Made by a program: the position numbers and the translations under genes. Below the pieces are notes generated by a model. It saw only the letters and a program-made list of their open reading frames with translations, did no database searches and was not told where the DNA came from. From Atriophallophorus winterbourni (lineage: Eukaryota > Platyhelminthes > Trematoda > Plagiorchiida > Microphallidae), in NCBI GenBank assembly GCA_013407085.1, contig JACCGJ010019446.1:41594-105593 (forward strand): DNA of 64,000 nt, read 5' to 3'. Positions 60,090 to 64,000 of the stretch are shown here, one piece after another. The first letter of the stretch is position 1, and each line of letters opens with the position of its first letter.

Positions 60090-60643
60090 TGCTGAAAATG
60101 GCCATCGAACAAATAATCCCAGTCAAAGACGGGTCAGCACTACGAATCAAGTTAAGCTCGAGAACACGCGTTCTGAAATTACATCGTCGCGACGGAATAG
60201 TGGCAACGAACAAAGACATACAACGTCTTTGGAAGCGTAGTCGTCTACGTCGACATGAACTACGTTCTATTAAACAGCTGGATAGTAGGTTCGGCAAACA
60301 TGCACCCAAAAACAACCAGAATGACTGGTTGCAAAATGATTACTGGATGAGACCAGTTTCGTCAGAATTTCATAACAAGAAACGACAACCCAGATCTATT
60401 TGGAATCTACCTTACAATAGAACGAATGATTACTGGATGCAGCCAAAACCTGATAGGCGGAAACGTCGCAATCCAAACCGAGATCTACACGACTTGGACG
60501 GCATCAGAGAAGTAGAGCTAGCTTGCTCAGCATGTTCGGGCTTGAAGTCTTTTTCTGATTCTCCAGCGCATGGTCATCGTGGCCGATGGTTGGTAATGGG
60601 TAGGAGGGTGAAAAATGGGAATCACTTCACAAACATGATTCAG
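60090..60643 (+). CDS. sfrp: Secreted Frizzled-related protein, exon 3 (NTR domain with basic insert)
   Basis: Acceptor CCTTTCAG ends at 60089, donor GTGAGT begins at 60644. The start LKMAIEQIIPV continues the netrin-like strand after MADVV. The end CSACSGLKSF (C348, C351) and GRWLVMGRRVKNG match the sFRP NTR strand that in vertebrates reads CPCHQL...FLIMGRKV. Between them residues about 240-345 form a basic, Arg/Lys/Asn-rich insert with two NDYWM motifs (285-289 and 315-319), not present in vertebrate sFRPs. The insert may bind heparan sulfate or simply be a spacer; this is inference. An antisense frame at 59830-60315 is a shadow. Confidence 0.9.
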
Positions 60644-61290
60644 GTGAGTTATATTTATGGGAAAACATTAGACAGCATGGAATTTTCTATGGCATCATTT
60701 AGTTTTTGCGCACTTTATTCAAGAAAATTCAAGAATGGTTACATTGTAACAACTGTAATATCTGCACTATGAACAATTTCGCGTTCGTAGTATTTACCGA
60801 GTTGAGAGTGCGCGAGCTGGTTTCCTGGAGTGAAGAGGTAATTCAGCGATAAGTCCACATACTCAACCATTTAGTCACTCATTTTCCAATCGTCACTGTT
60901 TTCTTGATCAACGGAACATGATACACATGATTATGAGATAAGATGAACCACGTGCAATGAAGAGGAGTAATAAAGGTAACTAACTGTGATAGTCAGACAC
61001 CATGGCTAGTTTGGGGAATCTGATCTTCTTTGCCACTTCGTTTTGAAGAAAACAAAGGTAAGCACTGGTCTTATAGTCACAACGGACTCAGAAAAAGCAA
61101 ATAAAAATAATTGAATGGATAGTAGGGATTTTATAGACTGTATTCTGATTGTTCAACTTCTTTTTTCTTTCTTGTTGCTTGCTCTTTTCACTGTTTTTTT
61201 TTACTTTTTCAAGTCATTTATTTTATAAAATAAATTTTATTGCTTCAACTTAACTGTAGCATAAAATGCATGTCATTCTAAACTTTTCAG
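60644..61290. other. sFRP intron 3
   Basis: 647 bp, phase 0, GT-AG. No repeat or gene recognised inside; a pyrimidine-rich stretch lies at 61150-61210 upstream of the acceptor. Confidence 0.85.
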
Positions 61291-61989
61291 CTAACGTTAC
61301 TAATGGCGTGGGACCGTAATTCACCTGAGTTCAAACATGCTCTCAACGCCATACGTACGCAACCTGTTGCACGACTTTGTCCAAAGAAGGAGATTGCCGG
61401 ACAAGAGGAGACGAACAGTTTGGTCAAATATACGACACTATCGGACGCACCGAACCTGCATGTTTCACGGTTAAGAGAAGAAATTGAGCCTAATATTGAA
61501 CGCGTGAGAGAAAATGGGTTTACCGAGCCATCAAATTTAGCGCTGAAAGATACTCTCGAGTTCACGCATGCGGTTAATCGAATGCATAGTCGTGTGGAAA
61601 ATGGAAACCATTTCGTTCGAGAAAACATGCCAAATAAAGTTGATAATTCTGAGCAAGTGTTACCACAGCGAACCATGTTTGAACAACAGCCATTTAGACA
61701 CCAGTACACTAACCTTGTCGGTTTATGGAGAGGCGAAAGACTTTTGCGGGAGCAACCTTGGATTTCGGGTGGGAATAAATATCAACATTTGCCGAATTAC
61801 AAAAATCGCAAACGTCGACGTCGCCGAGAACGTGGTCCCAGAAAAAATAAGAACAAAGATCTGATCGATAAAAATAATCAAATGCTTCAGATCATGCCTA
61901 GAGGTTTTACTAATTTACGGAAGGAACCTATCAATCCCTATTCTAGCGAAGATTCCGGTTCGCAACCCACTGCGATCTGGGTTCTTTGA
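61291..61989 (+). CDS. sfrp: Secreted Frizzled-related protein, terminal exon
   Basis: Acceptor AACTTTTCAG ends at 61290; the frame is phase 0 from exon 3 to TGA at 61987-61989. LTLLMAWDRNSPEFKHALNA and VARLCPKK match the last NTR helix and final cysteine (C417), equivalent to AIHKWDK..EFKNFMKKM..HEC in vertebrates. Residues 418-619 extend well beyond the usual sFRP end and include a strongly basic cluster (RKRRRRRERGPRKNKNK). The whole protein is about twice the length of vertebrate sFRPs, owing to the NTR insert and this tail. Confidence 0.92.
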   Translation, partial: LTLLMAWDRNSPEFKHALNAIRTQPVARLCPKKEIAGQEETNSLVKYTTLSDAPNLHVSRLREEIEPNIERVRENGFTEPSNLALKDTLEFTHAVNRMHSRVENGNHFVRENMPNKVDNSEQVLPQRTMFEQQPFRHQYTNLVGLWRGERLLREQPWISGGNKYQHLPNYKNRKRRRRRERGPRKNKNKDLIDKNNQMLQIMPRGFTNLRKEPINPYSSEDSGSQPTAIWVL

Positions 61990-62345
61990 CTGCATTTAAA
62001 CGTGACTTCCGTAAACGAGAAACTATATCACACCTGTTAGCGGTCTCACTTTGCACAACGATATCGTTTTTATATCGTTACTTATATCTGTTGTATTGAT
62101 CCGACCGACTTGCTCATAATCAAATAAGATTAGCTCTTTTTTTGAACATTAAATGTAGTGCAATTTTGTCCACGTGCACGCTAAACTGATATAAATATTT
62201 CTGTTTTTCCTGCTCACAAAATTTGTAAAATACCTGTTTTATAAAAACAAAATTATGAATGCCAAACTATAGTTTCTTCGAGTTCCTTCTAATCAATGAA
62301 CTGAAATTTTTCAAATTTCTCCCACGAATTACGGTGGCATTCAAT
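61990..62345. other. sFRP 3' untranslated region and downstream
   Basis: No coding content. ATTAAA at 62148-62153 is the likely polyadenylation signal, 159 bp after the stop. Confidence 0.6.
62148..62153 (+). terminator. Polyadenylation signal of sFRP gene
   Basis: The common variant ATTAAA; no AATAAA lies closer to the stop codon. Confidence 0.45.
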
Positions 62346-62349
62346 GTTA

Positions 62350-62460
62350 TAAAGTTAACACATTAAAGTAATGTGTTGCTCACATCCCCTGAAATTACAC
62401 TCCATTACCGGTTTCTGGCTGTTTGCCGTCAGCAGATGGAGGCAGTAACTTCGACCGCGA
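62350..62460 (-). repeat. Hammerhead-bearing repeat, subfamily 2, copy I
   Basis: Ribozyme at 62400-62441 on the minus strand: stem I CUCCAU/AUGGAG with six perfect pairs, box CUGCUGA, stem II CGGC/GCCA (three pairs) around AAACA, GAAA, stem III ACCGGU, cleavage triplet GUA. The box deviates at one position (C for A) from CUGANGA. The tail GGGATGTGAGCAACACATTAC is shared with copy J. It is just downstream of the sFRP gene. Confidence 0.8.
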
Positions 62461-63415
62461 AAATCCCTTTCTATAAGCACTTGTATTCATTGTCAAATAA
62501 TTTTTTATCTTCAAGTTGAAGCCAATGGATATATCGACATTAATCGAATATAAGGTGTCAATCACTCGACAATGAAAATATTAAGACACATAAAACTGTG
62601 AACAGTGAACGTATGTTATATTGAAAAATGAATATTCAATCTCAAAGGTTATTCCTGTTTTACATAACCGAATGAAACAATCCGGTTTTTCGACCCCGTT
62701 TTTCCGTTTTGCACTAACATCCTATGACTCAATCCATCATACCGTTTCTTGGTAGACACGAAAAAGTGTGAATAGGTAAATTATCCCGATAATAAGATTT
62801 CTGTTTTGAACAAGAAGCTCGAAGATTTTGGTTTGCGTATTGTTAATCAGCTTTCATGGCACTATTCACTTGTGTTATTTGTGTAGTGGAAACTAACAGG
62901 TTGGCAAAAAATGAGATTTTACACGCACTATGAAATCTCTTCGAAAATTATAAACTAAGTCAACCTGTAGAGAATGAAATATTAGTTGATGGCCACACGA
63001 ATGGTTGCTCGATCATTGAGTGAAGCAACTTCTTATTGTGATAGAATAATCTAAGGTAAAGTGGCACATTATCACGCCTGCGACACAACTTTGTTCGATT
63101 GAACACGCAAGCGTTTGTTTCAAATTCAATAGTTTTGTGCATTTGTTTGTCGCAAACCTAGCACTAGCTTTTCGGCCCTAGAAACAATACCTCTACCGTG
63201 TTTGATGCATTGCTTTTGTCATAAAAAATAACATTTGTAGATTAAAATTACGGGTATGGTCACATAAGTCAGTGGGCTTCAATGATTCGCTGGTTACATT
63301 CCGTCGCTTATTTGACACACTAAACATTTTAGGGTTATATTTTATAGCTCGAAACTGGCTAAACGAAAGAATTGAAGTGTGGTTAAAAGCAATACTATAT
63401 TTTTGAGTAACATGT
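62460..63415. other. Intergenic, nothing recognised
   Basis: No gene or repeat recognised between the two subfamily-2 hammerhead copies. Confidence 0.45.
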
Positions 63416-63424
63416 TAAACAATA

Positions 63425-63690
63425 ACCTTGTTAAAGTATTGTGTTGCTCACACACCCATCCCTTACACACCACTACCGGTTTCTGGCTGTTTGCCGTCGT
63501 CAGGTGGAGACAGTAAGATCAGGTTCAGTGAGCCTTTAAACAGTGGATTAGAGGTAAACAAGGTTATTCTTGTATGCCAACTGTTATAGAATCACTTTGT
63601 GATTCTGTGTCTGAACATCATGATTCGTTGTACGAACCCTATATAACAGTTGGCATACAAGCATAACCTTGAATAACCTTGTTAATTTTG
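63425..63690 (-). repeat. Hammerhead-bearing repeat, subfamily 2, copy J with long hairpin
   Basis: On the minus strand: a long hairpin (arms 63642-63671 and 63559-63588, 29 of 30 bases complementary, 53-nt loop), the linker CTTGTTTACC with CCACTG, then CCTGATCTTACTGTC, then the ribozyme at 63468-63509. It has CUGACGA (fits CUGANGA), GAAA, GUA, stem I CUCCAC/GUGGUG (five of six pairs), stem II CGGC/GCCA (three of four) and stem III ACCGGU. This is the most complete unit of the repeat in the window and its ribozyme core is intact. Confidence 0.85.
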
Positions 63691-64000
63691 TAACAATTAA
63701 GAGTTTCCGGGCTTTTAATTAAATTGTTGTTTACATTTTAGCAACTAGTATACTTAGCGTCATGGAGCAATTGCCAATGCGGTGGCTGTTTTCAATTGAA
63801 GGATAAACTTGTAGCAGAGATCAGACAAACACGTGTGTGATTGTGTACCGTCTACAGCAGGAAATCCTATTGGATTTTCTTTGACTAGTATATTTTTAAT
63901 AGAAGAATAGTTTAAGTTGAGCTAACATAAATCAACAGAACTGCTATTGAATATATGCCATTCGCCGGGCGACTCACACGACTTGAACTATATATATATA
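63690..64000. other. Window end, intergenic
   Basis: No gene motif. A TA run begins at 63989 and is cut by the window end. Confidence 0.5.

Noticed and set aside
59830..60315. 161-codon minus-strand frame
   Set aside because: It is antisense to sFRP exon 3, whose splice phases and NTR cysteines are well supported.
61287..61709. 140-codon minus-strand frame
   Set aside because: A mirror of sFRP exon 4; no motif.

Overview
The window looks like nuclear DNA of a flatworm, most likely a digenean trematode. It is AT-rich, its genes are split by introns of up to about 18 kb, and the introns are packed with decayed CR1-like, RTE-like, R2-like and Penelope-like retroelements. It also carries small repeats with hammerhead ribozyme motifs, as schistosome Sm-alpha repeats do. 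Species cannot be fixed from sequence alone.

Two host genes are clear, both on the + strand. Bases 659-15760 hold the last five coding exons of a neurobeachin/LRBA-type protein: the end of the PH-like region, BEACH domain and WD40-like C-terminus. All splice phases agree, and the 5' part lies outside the window. Bases 33760-61989 hold a complete four-exon secreted Frizzled-related protein (619 aa: signal peptide, ten-cysteine Frizzled CRD, six-cysteine netrin-like domain with a long basic insert, basic C-terminal tail). Three inverted CCAAT boxes lie about 170-205 bp upstream of its ATG. A possible cysteine-rich exon of an unknown gene lies antisense inside sFRP intron 1 (48601-48780).

Repeats: intron 4 of the BEACH gene (7406-14148) holds two antisense CR1-like 5' portions. 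Bases 16.8-33.5 kb are intergenic, with LINE pieces, an R2-like zinc-knuckle fragment, one rather complete CR1-like pseudo-element (28.0-31.96 kb), and a tRNA-headed SINE. sFRP intron 1 holds Penelope-like remnants (40.1-40.5 and 50.86-52.1 kb), an RTE-like 3' end (40.6-41.2 kb) and a CR1-like copy lacking its endonuclease (43.8-46.7 kb). sFRP intron 2 holds two minus-strand CR1-like copies on either side of a CATA/CATG microsatellite of nearly 400 bp; the larger (55.33-59.86 kb) is close to full length.

The most notable signal is a set of hammerhead ribozyme motifs on both strands: eight copies of one dispersed repeat subfamily, two or three of a second, and one inside a tRNA-derived SINE (20540-20665, minus) with full consensus core, GUC site and paired stems. 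Changes in stem II partly covary, the repeats share a unit architecture (inverted-repeat segment, then ribozyme), and one second-subfamily relic lies just downstream of the Penelope-like element in the same orientation.
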